Shown here in pieces: positions 1 through 8,443 of a stretch of DNA of 64,000 nt (position 1 is its first letter; each line of letters begins with the position of its first letter). Under the pieces are notes generated by a model. The model saw only the letters and a list, made by a program, of their open reading frames with translations. It made no database searches and was not told the DNA's origin. The DNA is from Saprospiraceae bacterium (GTDB lineage: Bacteria; Bacteroidota; Bacteroidia; Chitinophagales; Saprospiraceae), in assembly GCA_028279185.1 (NCBI GenBank), contig JANQSS010000258.1:158845-222844 (forward strand), given 5' to 3'. Position numbers and translations under genes: made by a program.

Positions 1-600
1 CATTGCGTAGTTCATCGCAATTGTATCATTACCAGCATCTTCGATTAAAGTTACTATTAAATTCCACAATACCTTATCATAAAATGACCCTTTTGTAGTT
101 CCATTAATTGCAATTAGTTGATTCATATATTCTGGATATGCTACCATCCATTCATATGCTTGAATTCCACCCATTGAGACTCCAATCAATAAATTTATAT
201 TTTCAATCTTCAAATGATTCGTTAAAAGATCATACTGAGAATTAACCATATCTCGAATACTTATCTCAGGAAATTTCGAATAGTTTGATGGTGAAGAAGA
301 TACACCGTTACCTAAAGCATCTATAACAACTATGTATTTGCCATTGGTATCGACAATATTCTTTAAGTATTCTAAATTATCCTCACTTGTGCCTAAATGC
401 CATGTAGGCATAAAAACGACATTACTTTTATCCTCATTTAAATTACCTAATGTTCTATATCCTATTTTGCAATTCTTTATCGTATCATTTGAGGTTGTTA
501 TAAAGTTTTCAATAATGTGAATTTGTAATTCGGATTGAGAGTAAGTGGGAAGACAGAAAATACTTGCTGTAAATACTATTAATAAGTTTTTAAATGTCAT
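1..600 (-). CDS. Exported alpha/beta hydrolase, homoserine acetyltransferase-like (partial, cassette 0)
   Basis: The frame is open from the ATG at 598-600 to the window edge, giving 200 residues without a stop; the C-terminus is outside. Residues 1-21 form a signal peptide with a hydrophobic core (NLLIVFTASIFCLPTYS). The mature part reads like the MetX/homoserine O-acetyltransferase branch of alpha/beta hydrolases: IGYRTLGNLN near residue 46, a THLGTS-like loop (PTWHLGTS), and a nucleophile elbow GVSMGG near 140-145 with Ser as expected nucleophile. The Asp and His of the triad lie beyond the edge. The ATG is only 20 bases from the attC recombination point at 617-623, as in the other cassettes. 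Substrate cannot be told; an exported location argues against methionine biosynthesis. Fold assignment is firm, function open. Confidence 0.75.
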   Translation of the reverse strand, partial: MTFKNLLIVFTASIFCLPTYSQSELQIHIIENFITTSNDTIKNCKIGYRTLGNLNEDKSNVVFMPTWHLGTSEDNLEYLKNIVDTNGKYIVVIDALGNGVSSSPSNYSKFPEISIRDMVNSQYDLLTNHLKIENINLLIGVSMGGIQAYEWMVAYPEYMNQLIAINGTTKGSFYDKVLWNLIVTLIEDAGNDTIAMNYAM

Positions 601-616
601 GGTTATTTTTTTAAGG

Positions 617-676
617 TTACAACGGTTCGGCTATGCGTAGTGTCCCGAAGGGCATTGCGTATAGGTTTTGTTAGGG
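617..676 (-). repeat. attC-type recombination site 1
   Basis: On the minus strand the site runs from the R''-like CCCTAAC to the R' box GTTGTAA. The inner part folds with arms around CTATGCGTA and TGCGTATAG. It belongs to cassette 1: GTTAGGGGTT at 670-679 repeats, with one mismatch, the GTTAGGTGTT at that cassette's own upstream boundary (1456 downward). Confidence 0.85.
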
Positions 677-683
677 GTTGTTT

Positions 684-1439
684 TTATTTTTTGTCTATGT
701 AAGTCTGTCTATATTTTTCTGTTATAGGACCTTTATTTTCAGCCCAATAGTACATGTTCTTGTCATCATGTCCGAACCAACCAACTCCATCTGCTTTGAA
801 TGTTTTGGGGTTAGCTCCTTTTACAAGTTCGTTTTTGAAGTAAACATGTGCTTCGTCTAGAATATAATAATCACTAACAATTTTTGCAGAGCTGTAATCT
901 AGTGAGTCAACTCGTAGACTGTTCCAATAATAGAATTGGTCGTCTTTGCCCCACTCTTCGTTCACTGCAGTAAACTCCTTTGGGTTTGCTTCATCCAATA
1001 AGTCGAACTTATGAAAAACGTGTTTTCTATCATTTGACCACAAGTAGTTTTCAATTACTTGAAACGACCTTGGATCAGCTAAATCAATTATACATTCGGT
1101 TCCACCAAACTGAATTAAAAACACATGGTTCTTATCCTTCCAAAAATAATTTTTGACTTGCTCAAATGTTTGAGGGTCTGCGCTCACAAGAACTTCTGCA
1201 TCTTTAAATACGTGGTTTTTGTCTCTTCCCAAGTCAAGATTCAGATCATGTTCGATTGTTGCAAATGTCTCTTCGTCTGCTTCTTCAATGAGAGTGTATT
1301 CATTAGTCCAATTACCCCCATGAACCCATTTATGATATACTTCTCCATCCTTTTTTTCATAACCACTATGACAACTGCTTAAAAGTGTCACGAAAATTAG
1401 GTAGACAATTGAAATAATATTTCTTGGTAAGGTTTTCAT
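684..1439 (-). CDS. DKNYV-type repeat lipoprotein (cassette 1)
   Basis: A 251-residue lipoprotein if started at the ATG at 1437-1439 (MKTLPRN); a GTG twelve bases further up lies almost in the attC and is less likely. The N-terminus has a hydrophobic stretch ending in the lipobox LLSSC, so it should be anchored in a membrane of the envelope. The body contains repeated units with DKNHVF (twice), DRKHVF and DKNMYYW, matching the DKNYV family of short repeats. That family has no known biochemical role. The gene fills the whole cassette between two attC sites and has no room for its own promoter. Confidence 0.7.
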   Translation of the reverse strand: MKTLPRNIISIVYLIFVTLLSSCHSGYEKKDGEVYHKWVHGGNWTNEYTLIEEADEETFATIEHDLNLDLGRDKNHVFKDAEVLVSADPQTFEQVKNYFWKDKNHVFLIQFGGTECIIDLADPRSFQVIENYLWSNDRKHVFHKFDLLDEANPKEFTAVNEEWGKDDQFYYWNSLRVDSLDYSSAKIVSDYYILDEAHVYFKNELVKGANPKTFKADGVGWFGHDDKNMYYWAENKGPITEKYRQTYIDKK

Positions 1440-1449
1440 TTTAAATAAC

Positions 1450-1515
1450 ACCTAACGGTAATGACATCTGCCGTGCGCAGCGTACGCGAGCATGGCATGA
1501 TGTCTAATGTTGTCA
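1450..1515 (-). repeat. attC-type recombination site 2
   Basis: The R' box on the minus strand is GTTAGGT, a perfect GTTRRRY. Stem arms on the plus strand are GACATC-GCC-TGC and GC-GGC-GATGTC with unpaired bases between. GTTGTCAGTA at 1509-1518 repeats the upstream boundary of cassette 2 (2535 downward). Its stem is nearly identical to the site at 15928-15992. Confidence 0.9.
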
Positions 1516-1523
1516 GTAGTTCA

Positions 1524-2516
1524 TTATTTCTGTACATGCTCACGGCTCTTCATTAATTCATCGTTAGCTATCCATGCAATAAAGTAAGGATTTTCTTTGT
1601 TACTTTTTTTCAGAATTATCATAAACGCTTTGTCAAAAATAAGTTTTTTGGGTACGGGTTTATCAAGTTCTGCATCACTATCTTTAGAAAGGTTCCAGGC
1701 TACGCTTTCTATACCCGCTCCTTTTTCGTCAATAACAAAAGCTATTCTTTGAACAGCCTCATCTATTACCAAATCGCTTTGCTTAGTGATCAATTTAACA
1801 CCAATTAATTCTTCAATGCTATCTTCAAGATTGAATGAGATCACAGGTGCACTAAACTGATCTTCAGCTAAAAACTTGTATCGCCAACCTTGTTTATCTT
1901 TTGCTTTCAAACTAGTCTTCTGGAGAAAGTCATCATAGTACTCAGCGAGAGATTCTCTGATTCTGCCTGTCCTATACAATATAATTTGTTCCTGTGCTAA
2001 TTCTGGCTTAAGTCTCACAGAATAGTCGTTCTGATTGTTATAATGAATAACATCGATTTGCCTTGAAGTCTTTCTTTTACATGTAGGGCAACCAAATGAT
2101 TCTACTTCATTCTTCTCATTGAAGTTAATGATAGAATTATTTCTAGTCATTTCGTGTTTGAACGGGAGTAATTTGACGAATTCCGATTGCACCTTAATGA
2201 CCCCTCTTTCGACACTAAAGCTGTTTGAATATTCATCATGTTCGAGAGTGCCAACATGATCTTTGGACTCATTAATTAATTTTACGATTGCACTTTCCGT
2301 TGCCAATACACTTCCAGTTTCGTTTTTCAGATGATTCCACGCGAATAACAAAGTTGGACAATAAATACTATTTTTTCCGCTCTCAATATTTTGATCAAGA
2401 GTGTAGCAAAAGTTTGTCTGTTCAAGGCTTTCTATTTTTTGTAATGCTGGAAAATTCGACCCATTGCTGCAACCGGCAACAAAAAAGACTAATAGTATTT
2501 GAATATTCGTTCTCAT
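1524..2516 (-). CDS. Lipoprotein, possibly serpin-like (cassette 2)
   Basis: A 330-residue protein from the ATG at 2514-2516 (MRTNIQILL), with a lipobox VAGC at about residues 12-15. An in-frame TTG 18 bases upstream overlaps the recombination core and is disfavoured. The length, an early segment CPTLLFAWNHLKNE, and the C-terminal stretch LIFDKAFMIILKK followed by PYFIAWIAN resemble the start and end of serpins (PFLF-type strand near the C-terminus). The resemblance is weak. A CPTC motif lies mid-protein, which could bind metal or form a disulfide. It is the only gene of its cassette. Confidence 0.55.
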   Translation of the reverse strand: MRTNIQILLVFFVAGCSNGSNFPALQKIESLEQTNFCYTLDQNIESGKNSIYCPTLLFAWNHLKNETGSVLATESAIVKLINESKDHVGTLEHDEYSNSFSVERGVIKVQSEFVKLLPFKHEMTRNNSIINFNEKNEVESFGCPTCKRKTSRQIDVIHYNNQNDYSVRLKPELAQEQIILYRTGRIRESLAEYYDDFLQKTSLKAKDKQGWRYKFLAEDQFSAPVISFNLEDSIEELIGVKLITKQSDLVIDEAVQRIAFVIDEKGAGIESVAWNLSKDSDAELDKPVPKKLIFDKAFMIILKKSNKENPYFIAWIANDELMKSREHVQK

Positions 2517-2528
2517 TTGTTCAATTAC

Positions 2529-2595
2529 TGACAACGGTTAATGATACCTGCCGTCTGAGCTGTAAGCGAAGATGGCATGGTATCTAGTGTTAGTC
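2529..2595 (-). repeat. attC-type recombination site 3
   Basis: R' on the minus strand is GTTGTCA. Stem arms on the plus strand are GATACC-GCC-TC and GA-GGC-GGTATC. GTTAGTCAC at 2589-2597 repeats the upstream boundary of cassette 3 (3173 downward). The stop codon of the next gene lies inside R''. Confidence 0.9.
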
Positions 2596-3150
2596 ACTGG
2601 CTTTTTCAACTTTTCCAATTCTGTTAATCCAAAGATAATCACTAAGGCTCGGGTCCACCAAGATCTTCTCTCCAGATTTCAGGTTCGTTAACTGGTTGAA
2701 ATCGTGATCTTTGAAAAATGGATTTTCAACATATTGATGGAGATTCATTCCCCAGAGTTTCAGTTGACCAATTTTATGTTCAGCTTTGATTTTATCCTGT
2801 AATCTGTGCTTTAATATTAAATAGTTGGAAATGGAATTGAACATAGCAGAATATCCAACGCAGTTTGCTTGTTTTGAATTGATTAATTCATTTGGATTGT
2901 CAGAAGTTTGCTGGGATGTAAATTTCAATATGTTGCAAGTCAGTTGAGTCGAGATTTCCACTATTTTATTAATATCCATTTTTGTGCCCTTAACTTTTTC
3001 GTCAATTTTTTTAATAAGATCTTGATTTGTTATTTCAACGTTAACTCTTGTTCCAATTTCGTCATATTTAATACTTGATCTATAAATGAATCCTCGAAGC
3101 AGGAAAATCATCAGAATTGATATTCCAATTATTTTAGTCGTTCTCTCCAT
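2590..3150 (-). CDS. Membrane-anchored transglutaminase-like protein (cassette 3)
   Basis: A 186-residue protein with one hydrophobic N-terminal segment (IIGISILMIFLLRGFIY), so probably a signal anchor. A possible Cys-His-Asp triad of the transglutaminase-like fold is visible in the usual order: Cys in NCVGYSAMF (about residue 96), His in WGMNLHQYVENPF (about 137) and Asp in ILVDPSL (about 167). Only the motif pattern supports this; no substrate can be named. The stop codon falls within the R'' of attC site 3, showing how tightly the cassette boundary wraps the gene. Confidence 0.55.
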   Translation of the reverse strand: MERTTKIIGISILMIFLLRGFIYRSSIKYDEIGTRVNVEITNQDLIKKIDEKVKGTKMDINKIVEISTQLTCNILKFTSQQTSDNPNELINSKQANCVGYSAMFNSISNYLILKHRLQDKIKAEHKIGQLKLWGMNLHQYVENPFFKDHDFNQLTNLKSGEKILVDPSLSDYLWINRIGKVEKASD

Positions 3151-3166
3151 TCTATTTCTTGCTTGT

Positions 3167-3234
3167 GACTAACGACCCGCATAAATGGCGCTTCGAGCTT
3201 TTGCTCGTAATGAACATTTTATGCATTGTTCTGC
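3167..3234 (-). repeat. attC-type recombination site 4
   Basis: R' on the minus strand is GTTAGTC. Stem arms on the plus strand are GCATAAA and TTTTATGC. GTTCTGCTCA at 3228-3237 repeats the upstream boundary of cassette 4 (3949 downward). Confidence 0.88.
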
Positions 3235-3246
3235 TCAGTTTTCTTT

Positions 3247-3909
3247 TCATTTGAATTTTAGGATGAATTTTTCTCTCTGTAATTCTTTTGGGTATTCCAT
3301 TCCTTTTTCGTAGTGGCTTGTTGCAAAAACAACATAAATATCTTGGTTTATTTTTTCAATAGGGTAATTGTATTCACTTGCCTCATATTTTCTTTCATCT
3401 CGCTTATCTAAATCATAGATATTTTCAACTGTAACCTCTGCGTGAACAATTCCGCCTTTTGTAGTTACTCCTTTATCCATTCTGTACCAATCAATATTCT
3501 CATCGTAAAACCAAACTCCATGATAGGTTTGGTCTCCAACATAAATATCTTTGCTTTCATTAAATCTATCTTCGTTTCCTGTTTTTATTGAGACAAATCT
3601 GCAAATTTCGTTGATACCTTCAGCTGATTCTTCATCACATTTGAAAATATTCTCTGTTTCTGGATAATCGTAATAATGTGTTCCCCAAGAATTTGACACA
3701 AAAACATCTTTCGTTTTGATGAGTGTCAATTTGTATTTAAATGGTTTTTTCTTTAACTGGATTACATTGTTTTTTTCTTTAACTAATTTCCCGTTCTGCA
3801 CTAGTTCAACTTTAAAATAGGTTTCTTCTACTGACTTTTCACCTTTTTTCAATGTACTACATGACAAAAACATTGCTATCGAAATTGTAATCAGAATTAG
3901 ATTTTTCAT
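3247..3909 (-). CDS. Hypothetical lipoprotein (cassette 4)
   Basis: A 220-residue product from the ATG at 3907-3909 (MKNLILITISIAMFLSCS). The frame extends 17 codons further upstream, but that part crosses the attC and its non-ATG start is unlikely. The lipobox FLSC predicts a lipid anchor. The remainder is charged and beta-rich, with HYYDYPETENIF and YHGVWFYDE segments, and no motif I recognise. It is the sole gene of its cassette. Confidence 0.65.
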   Translation of the reverse strand: MKNLILITISIAMFLSCSTLKKGEKSVEETYFKVELVQNGKLVKEKNNVIQLKKKPFKYKLTLIKTKDVFVSNSWGTHYYDYPETENIFKCDEESAEGINEICRFVSIKTGNEDRFNESKDIYVGDQTYHGVWFYDENIDWYRMDKGVTTKGGIVHAEVTVENIYDLDKRDERKYEASEYNYPIEKINQDIYVVFATSHYEKGMEYPKELQREKFILKFK

Positions 3910-3942
3910 CTTAATTTTTTCGTTTATGTTTTTCTTAATTGA

Positions 3943-4010
3943 GCAGAACGGTAATGACATATGGAGTAGCGAAGCGATAGCGAGTCATTCCAGCATGTCT
4001 AAAGTTATCT
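3943..4010 (-). repeat. attC-type recombination site 5
   Basis: R' on the minus strand is GTTCTGC. Outer stem arms on the plus strand are GACAT and ATGTC. GTTATCTTTT at 4004-4013 repeats the upstream boundary of cassette 5 (4698 downward). Confidence 0.88.
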
Positions 4011-4016
4011 TTTGTT

Positions 4017-4676
4017 TCAAAATTCCACATTTATCATTGGTGCATTTCCAAGTTCTATTTCCTGAGTTTCGTCACGATTGGATACTTCTTCTGAGTTTAG
4101 ATAATACACAACCTCAATATTCATCGTTTCAGCGTTAGCGCCCCTGTATACAACTGTTGTGTCTACGCTCGCTACAATATCCCTTATCGTTGTTTGTCCA
4201 AAATAAAGACCATCATCGCTGACAATTCGAATTCTTACTCTATTATAATCAATACTCGGTTCACCAGATATACACACATCAATATCGACCAATTCCTTCA
4301 TTTGATATTCAAAGAAATTTGTTTCACCTTCCGCAATTCTAACTACACCTGATGAATTTGGCCAAAATCTATCTGCAAAACGATACCTCAATTCGTACTT
4401 CTTTGCAGCTTCAGTTATAAATATTGTTAATGAAGTTCCTAGTGAATCCGTTCGTAAAGTTTCCAATCTGATTTCTTGGCTTGCAAAAGTAAACCCTTCT
4501 GAGTCCTCAACTAGATCAAAAGTGATGTCCACCATGGGATTCCCTGTAAAGGCATTTGTAGCTAGAATTTCAATTGAAGTTTCAGCTCCACCAACATCAT
4601 CTTTGACACAGCCTAAGGTATTTATCATTAAAATTATTAATGAAGAAATTACTAGTGTTTGATATGCTTTTTTCAT
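4017..4676 (-). CDS. Hypothetical lipoprotein (cassette 5)
   Basis: A 219-residue product from the ATG at 4674-4676 (MKKAYQTLVISSLIILMINTLGC), a clear lipoprotein signal with lipobox NTLGC. The mature part (SIEILATNAFTGNPMVDITFDLVEDS) looks like a beta-sandwich of the carboxypeptidase-regulatory/transthyretin type, common in Bacteroidota surface proteins; this is inferred from the pattern only. It occupies its cassette alone. Confidence 0.65.
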   Translation of the reverse strand: MKKAYQTLVISSLIILMINTLGCVKDDVGGAETSIEILATNAFTGNPMVDITFDLVEDSEGFTFASQEIRLETLRTDSLGTSLTIFITEAAKKYELRYRFADRFWPNSSGVVRIAEGETNFFEYQMKELVDIDVCISGEPSIDYNRVRIRIVSDDGLYFGQTTIRDIVASVDTTVVYRGANAETMNIEVVYYLNSEEVSNRDETQEIELGNAPMINVEF

Positions 4677-4691
4677 AATTGTTCTAATAAA

Positions 4692-4757
4692 AGATAACGG
4701 TTCGGATATCAATCGTGCCGTCGCGAAGCGGGCATGATTTGATATCTAATGTTACTT
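4692..4757 (-). repeat. attC-type recombination site 6
   Basis: R' on the minus strand is GTTATCT. Stem arms on the plus strand are GATATCAA-TGCC and GGCA-TTGATATC, an almost perfect hairpin. GTTACTTGC at 4751-4759 repeats the upstream boundary of cassette 6 (6457 downward). Confidence 0.92.
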
Positions 4758-4767
4758 GCTACCTTTT

Positions 4768-6309
4768 TTATTCCAACTTTATAAATTGTCCAAGACAAGC
4801 TTTGTCGTCTTGGACAATCGTCAGATTGTATACACTAGGTGGTAAATGAGAAATTTTCAAATAATTATTCCGTGTTCTAATAGCGCTTATTAATTGCCAT
4901 CGTTGATTATGTATATATACAGTTTTCTCTACGTTCATATAATTTAAGGGGAGAATCACGGTACTACTGGAAGGGCTTGAAACAAATCTACAATCTTCTC
5001 TTAATCGACTATATGTTGAGTTCTGTATATTATCAAGCTCTAACACCCAAAGGTCAAAAGAGCCATAGTTGTTCTGGACATCCGCATCCATGGATTTCGA
5101 TCCCCCAAATAGCACTATTGTCCCATCACTCAACAACAAAAGATCGTCTATTACATCATCTTCACTTCCCCCAAAGTTCTGTTCCTGCAGCACGCCTCCA
5201 CTTTGATTCATCTCAACCAACCAGGCATCCCTTTCACCATAGTTATTGTCAAGATCAAAATCATCGGATCGTGAAAATCCTCCCAAAATGATTGTTCCAA
5301 CATTTGTTTCTTCGATAGAAACGATTCTATCAAAATCGGATCCACCAATACTTTTCTCCCAAACAAAGTTCAAATTGGAGTCAATTTTCGCAACCCAAGC
5401 ATCATAACTGCCGTAATTTTGACTCATATTCCCGTCATTAGAAGTAGTAGGACCACTAATCAAGTAGTGATAATCTTCTGTTTCGAAAACAACTGGCCAT
5501 AATTCTGCTCTGCTTCCTCCAAATACAGCACTCGATAAAATCACACCATCTTCATCGATTTTAAATAACCAAAAATCCGTACTTGTCCCAGAAGTACCGA
5601 CATCCAAATCATTTGAATTACTTGATGCCGATATAAGAAAATCGCCATTGGTTAGTTCAATGATATTTTCAGGAAAGTCATAACCAGATCCTCCATAATT
5701 CTTTTGCCAAATCAAATTACCAAGCCGATCAATTCTCATTATTATGACGTCTCTTTCACCGTAATTATGTTTAAAATCTCCATTTCTCGAGTCTGACGAA
5801 AGTAATACGAGAAAATCTCCATTTTCAATTTCCAAAATTCTCCTGCCAAAATCATTGCCTGAACCACCAAATGTTTTGCTCCATAAAATATTACCAAGAT
5901 GATCTAACTTCAATATCCAAACATCATTCTCGCCGTTATTCTTAGGCACATGACCATCTTTAGACCTGCTCGAACCACAGAAAACGAATCCGTCGTCACT
6001 TGTATATATAATATCCACATTATCATCATCTTGTGATCCGCCAAAACTAGTTTCTGAAATTAAATTTCCACTACTATCTATCTTGATCAACCACATATCC
6101 CTACCACCAAGATTTAAACTGACATCGTTATCAGATGAAACTGAAATGCCTAAAACATAATATCCGCCATCCATCAGCTTAATAGCTTTTCTCGTGCCAT
6201 CAGCTCCACTGCCGCCATAACTTCGCTCCCAGGATATATCCACTTGACATTGTGCGTACTCTTGACCGAAAATCATTAAACAAAACAATACGTTTCTTAA
6301 AAGCTCCAT
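4768..6309 (-). CDS. Secreted beta-repeat protein with degenerate T9SS-type C-terminus (cassette 6)
   Basis: A 513-residue protein from the ATG at 6307-6309 (MELLRNVLFCLMIFGQEYAQC, a signal peptide). At least six tandem units of about 55-60 residues follow, each with a GGSxxD start, a DGGYyvlGxSxSxDGD middle and a DxWLxKxDxxGN end. This is the beta-propeller-like repeat common in Bacteroidota surface proteins. The last 70 residues (NYMNVEKTVYIHN, SAIRTRNNYLKISHLPPSVYNLTI) resemble a short T9SS sorting domain ending in FIKLE, though weaker than those of 50663-63681. About 140 bases without a gene separate the start codon from the attC, unusually long for this array, so a local promoter could fit there. 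Confidence 0.7.
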   Translation of the reverse strand: MELLRNVLFCLMIFGQEYAQCQVDISWERSYGGSGADGTRKAIKLMDGGYYVLGISVSSDNDVSLNLGGRDMWLIKIDSSGNLISETSFGGSQDDDNVDIIYTSDDGFVFCGSSRSKDGHVPKNNGENDVWILKLDHLGNILWSKTFGGSGNDFGRRILEIENGDFLVLLSSDSRNGDFKHNYGERDVIIMRIDRLGNLIWQKNYGGSGYDFPENIIELTNGDFLISASSNSNDLDVGTSGTSTDFWLFKIDEDGVILSSAVFGGSRAELWPVVFETEDYHYLISGPTTSNDGNMSQNYGSYDAWVAKIDSNLNFVWEKSIGGSDFDRIVSIEETNVGTIILGGFSRSDDFDLDNNYGERDAWLVEMNQSGGVLQEQNFGGSEDDVIDDLLLLSDGTIVLFGGSKSMDADVQNNYGSFDLWVLELDNIQNSTYSRLREDCRFVSSPSSSTVILPLNYMNVEKTVYIHNQRWQLISAIRTRNNYLKISHLPPSVYNLTIVQDDKACLGQFIKLE

Positions 6310-6450
6310 AGGAATTACAATTTTAAAATAGTACATAAGAAATAAAATTCGCAATAATGTTCAATGCTCAAATGGCTGTATCTTCTGATCCGCATGTTTG
6401 ATTCGTTTAACATTATTCGAACTTTTGTAATAAATAAGTTTCTTGGTTGC

Positions 6451-6518
6451 AAGTAACGTATTGGTGATATGTGGCAGACGCAGCGTAGCAAGTCTGACAT
6501 CATGATCACTTGTTATAG
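6451..6518 (-). repeat. attC-type recombination site 7
   Basis: R' on the minus strand is GTTACTT. Stem arms on the plus strand are GTGAT-CAGAC and GTCTG-ATCAC. GTTATAGAT at 6512-6520 repeats the upstream boundary of cassette 7 (7178 downward). Confidence 0.9.
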
Positions 6519-6526
6519 ATTGTGTT

Positions 6527-7153
6527 TCATTTACTTGTGATTTCATGAATCAATAAGTAAATCTTATTTAACTCAATAGGGTTTACTTCATGTTTATCTT
6601 TCATCATAACCACAAAATATTCGAGATCCAATTCTCCATTTTCTTTAACTTTTCGAGGTAAATCAAAATACTTCTTTAGCTCATAATCTCCAATCATCGA
6701 ATTTTCTGTTATTTCAAAGTTTGAGGATTTATTGATAAAATTAAAGGCGATGACATTTGCATCTCTGACTTTAAATGTGTCTCTGACATAGACAAATTGA
6801 TTCTTTGGGTTAATATGGTAAGCTTCTACTACATTGATGCTATCAATAATTTCGCTATTGAATTCTTCCAATTCCTCTGCTGGTACCCAAAGTTCTGTAT
6901 GATGCTCAAGTCCAACTTTTTCGACTTTGTACTTGGACAAATATTTCTTACTTAATTCGAATTCAGTTACAAAACCGTTTTTATATGTTGGCAAGTTCCA
7001 TTCTCTTGTGATTTGACTCGCGTATTCTTGGTTTGTTACTGGATAGAAAATTGGTTGTTCTGGCAGTCTTGGGGGAAATTTTTTCCAGTTTGTTTCTTGA
7101 ATCAAATCAAGTTCAGCTTTGTTTACGGGTCTATATAGTTTAGTAGTTTCCAT
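6527..7153 (-). CDS. ADP-ribosylation/crystallin-J1-type protein (cassette 7)
   Basis: A 208-residue cytoplasmic protein. Residues 1-110 (KLYRPVNKAELDLI, FPPRLPEQPIFYPVTNQEYA, WVPAEELEEFN) match a widespread small family that databases label ADP-ribosylation/crystallin J1, despite the lack of a demonstrated reaction. Residues 111-208 form an additional domain I do not recognise (FEITENSMIGDYELKKYFDLP). It fills one cassette. In other bacteria relatives often sit in accessory regions, which fits here. Family match is from memory of the conserved N-terminal signature. Confidence 0.7.
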   Translation of the reverse strand: METTKLYRPVNKAELDLIQETNWKKFPPRLPEQPIFYPVTNQEYASQITREWNLPTYKNGFVTEFELSKKYLSKYKVEKVGLEHHTELWVPAEELEEFNSEIIDSINVVEAYHINPKNQFVYVRDTFKVRDANVIAFNFINKSSNFEITENSMIGDYELKKYFDLPRKVKENGELDLEYFVVMMKDKHEVNPIELNKIYLLIHEITSK

Positions 7154-7171
7154 TTTTTAATTCTTCATGAT

Positions 7172-7241
7172 CTATAACGGATGATGGTATGCAGCGTCTC
7201 TCGACGTAGGAGAGATATGCTGTCATCACCTATTGTTATGT
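7172..7241 (-). repeat. attC-type recombination site 8
   Basis: R' on the minus strand is GTTATAG. Inner stem arms on the plus strand are TCTCT and AGAGA, outer arms TGATG and CATCA. GTTATGTG at 7235-7242 repeats the upstream boundary of cassette 8 (8450 downward). Confidence 0.9.
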
Positions 7242-7247
7242 GCTTTT

Positions 7248-7867
7248 TCACTTTATTGAGTTATTAATTATTTTATCGTACGAGGCTACATATCGATCAA
7301 TATCTCTTATTTTATTCATAAGATTATTCACTTCTATTCTTCTTACCGTTAGATTTTTATTCAAATCGCCTTCGTGTACTATAAGGTGTCTACTTTCAAC
7401 AGCTTTTTCAATGTTTTCAAGAAGTCTATTGTTTTGGCTTAATTCTTCTGCATTCTGACTTAAATCCTTAATGCCATAACATAAGTATAACTTGTCAATC
7501 TTTTGAACGTTTTGAGTCACATATTTTGTTAATTTAAAATTCACTTTTTCTTTTATTTTTCTAAGCGGCTTATGGTCTTTGAGTAGATTTATTGATTCTT
7601 GATATATCAAGCCAGGTTCTTTAATAATTTCAGATAAATCTCTGGATGCACCTTTTTCTTTAGATAAGGAATGAGAATATCCATAAACTTACTTGTGAAG
7701 TAATTATCCATTGTCGCAACTTTTAAAACCAAAACTACACTTAGTATATCAAGATGCTTGAATTTACCTTTGCTTAAGCTTTTCGGATTTCCGTTTAATT
7801 CCTTAAATAATCTGACTAATGAGTCACATCTTTTAGTAATAATCGTGTATTTCTGGATTGCATTCAT
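7248..7867 (-). pseudogene. HEPN-family protein split by a -1 frameshift (cassette 8, second gene)
   Basis: Two frames together read as one HEPN protein of about 205 residues. The first, 86 codons from the ATG at 7865-7867, stops at 7607; the second, 120 codons, is open through 7248 and would need a TTG start. Moving back one base at the A5 run (7653-7657, in frame as AAA AAG then GG) joins ...IPYLKK to GASRDLSEIIKEPGLIYQES without a stop. Residues RHLIVH near the C-terminus are an R-x4-H motif, the catalytic signature of HEPN ribonucleases. It may be a decayed gene, a homopolymer error, or programmed -1 frameshifting, as the slip site resembles G AAA AAG. The start overlaps the preceding HEPN-like gene by four bases, so the two are translationally coupled. 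Confidence 0.6.
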
Positions 7868-8430
7868 TCCGTCTTATTCTGATTTTGAGATGTGTTTACC
7901 CAAGAATCAAATGATTTCTTTATGAGAATATTAAACCAAGAACATACTTCTTGACAAAGTTTTATTTCTTCATCCGAAATTTCAAAACTTTCAGAGTCTT
8001 TGGGATGTGTTATTCTATTTCTTATTTTTTTAGCTTCTATTAAATTTGTCCAATTTGCTGTACCAGTCCCTAATTCAATATGGCCTACAAATAACCTATT
8101 AAGAGTTTTAAAAATAAATTTTAAGTTGTCCAACAAGTTTAAATGTAAAGCTGTTTTCTTTATAGAGCCATTTGATTTTAATTCAAACATTTCTTCTCTT
8201 AATATTAGAAGTTCTCCAATCTCTATTGACCTAACATTAGATTTAGGAGCTTCAGCATTTAGACAAACCTGCTTTAATATCCATATTGTTCCCTCTATAT
8301 AGGAGAATAAAGTTCTAACATAAGTTCTCCTTGCAAATTGTGAAGACTTATTTGAATTCAATAAGATTTCGGACTCGAACGCATCTTCAAGTAAAGGATT
8401 TAATGATTTTTTTATATCTCGTAATTTCAT
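7864..8430 (-). CDS. HEPN-like protein (cassette 8, first gene)
   Basis: A 188-residue, helix-rich cytoplasmic protein. The motif RNRITHPKDSESF at about residues 138-150 is R-x4-H, as in HEPN-domain ribonucleases and in minimal nucleotidyltransferase-associated HEPN toxins. Its 3' end overlaps the next HEPN gene by four bases. Two HEPN-like proteins in one cassette suggest a toxin-type or abortive-infection pair; no antitoxin-like or nucleotidyltransferase partner is present. Family call rests on one motif plus fold-like composition. Confidence 0.55.
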   Translation of the reverse strand: MKLRDIKKSLNPLLEDAFESEILLNSNKSSQFARRTYVRTLFSYIEGTIWILKQVCLNAEAPKSNVRSIEIGELLILREEMFELKSNGSIKKTALHLNLLDNLKFIFKTLNRLFVGHIELGTGTANWTNLIEAKKIRNRITHPKDSESFEISDEEIKLCQEVCSWFNILIKKSFDSWVNTSQNQNKTE

Positions 8431-8443
8431 TTATTCTAATTAC

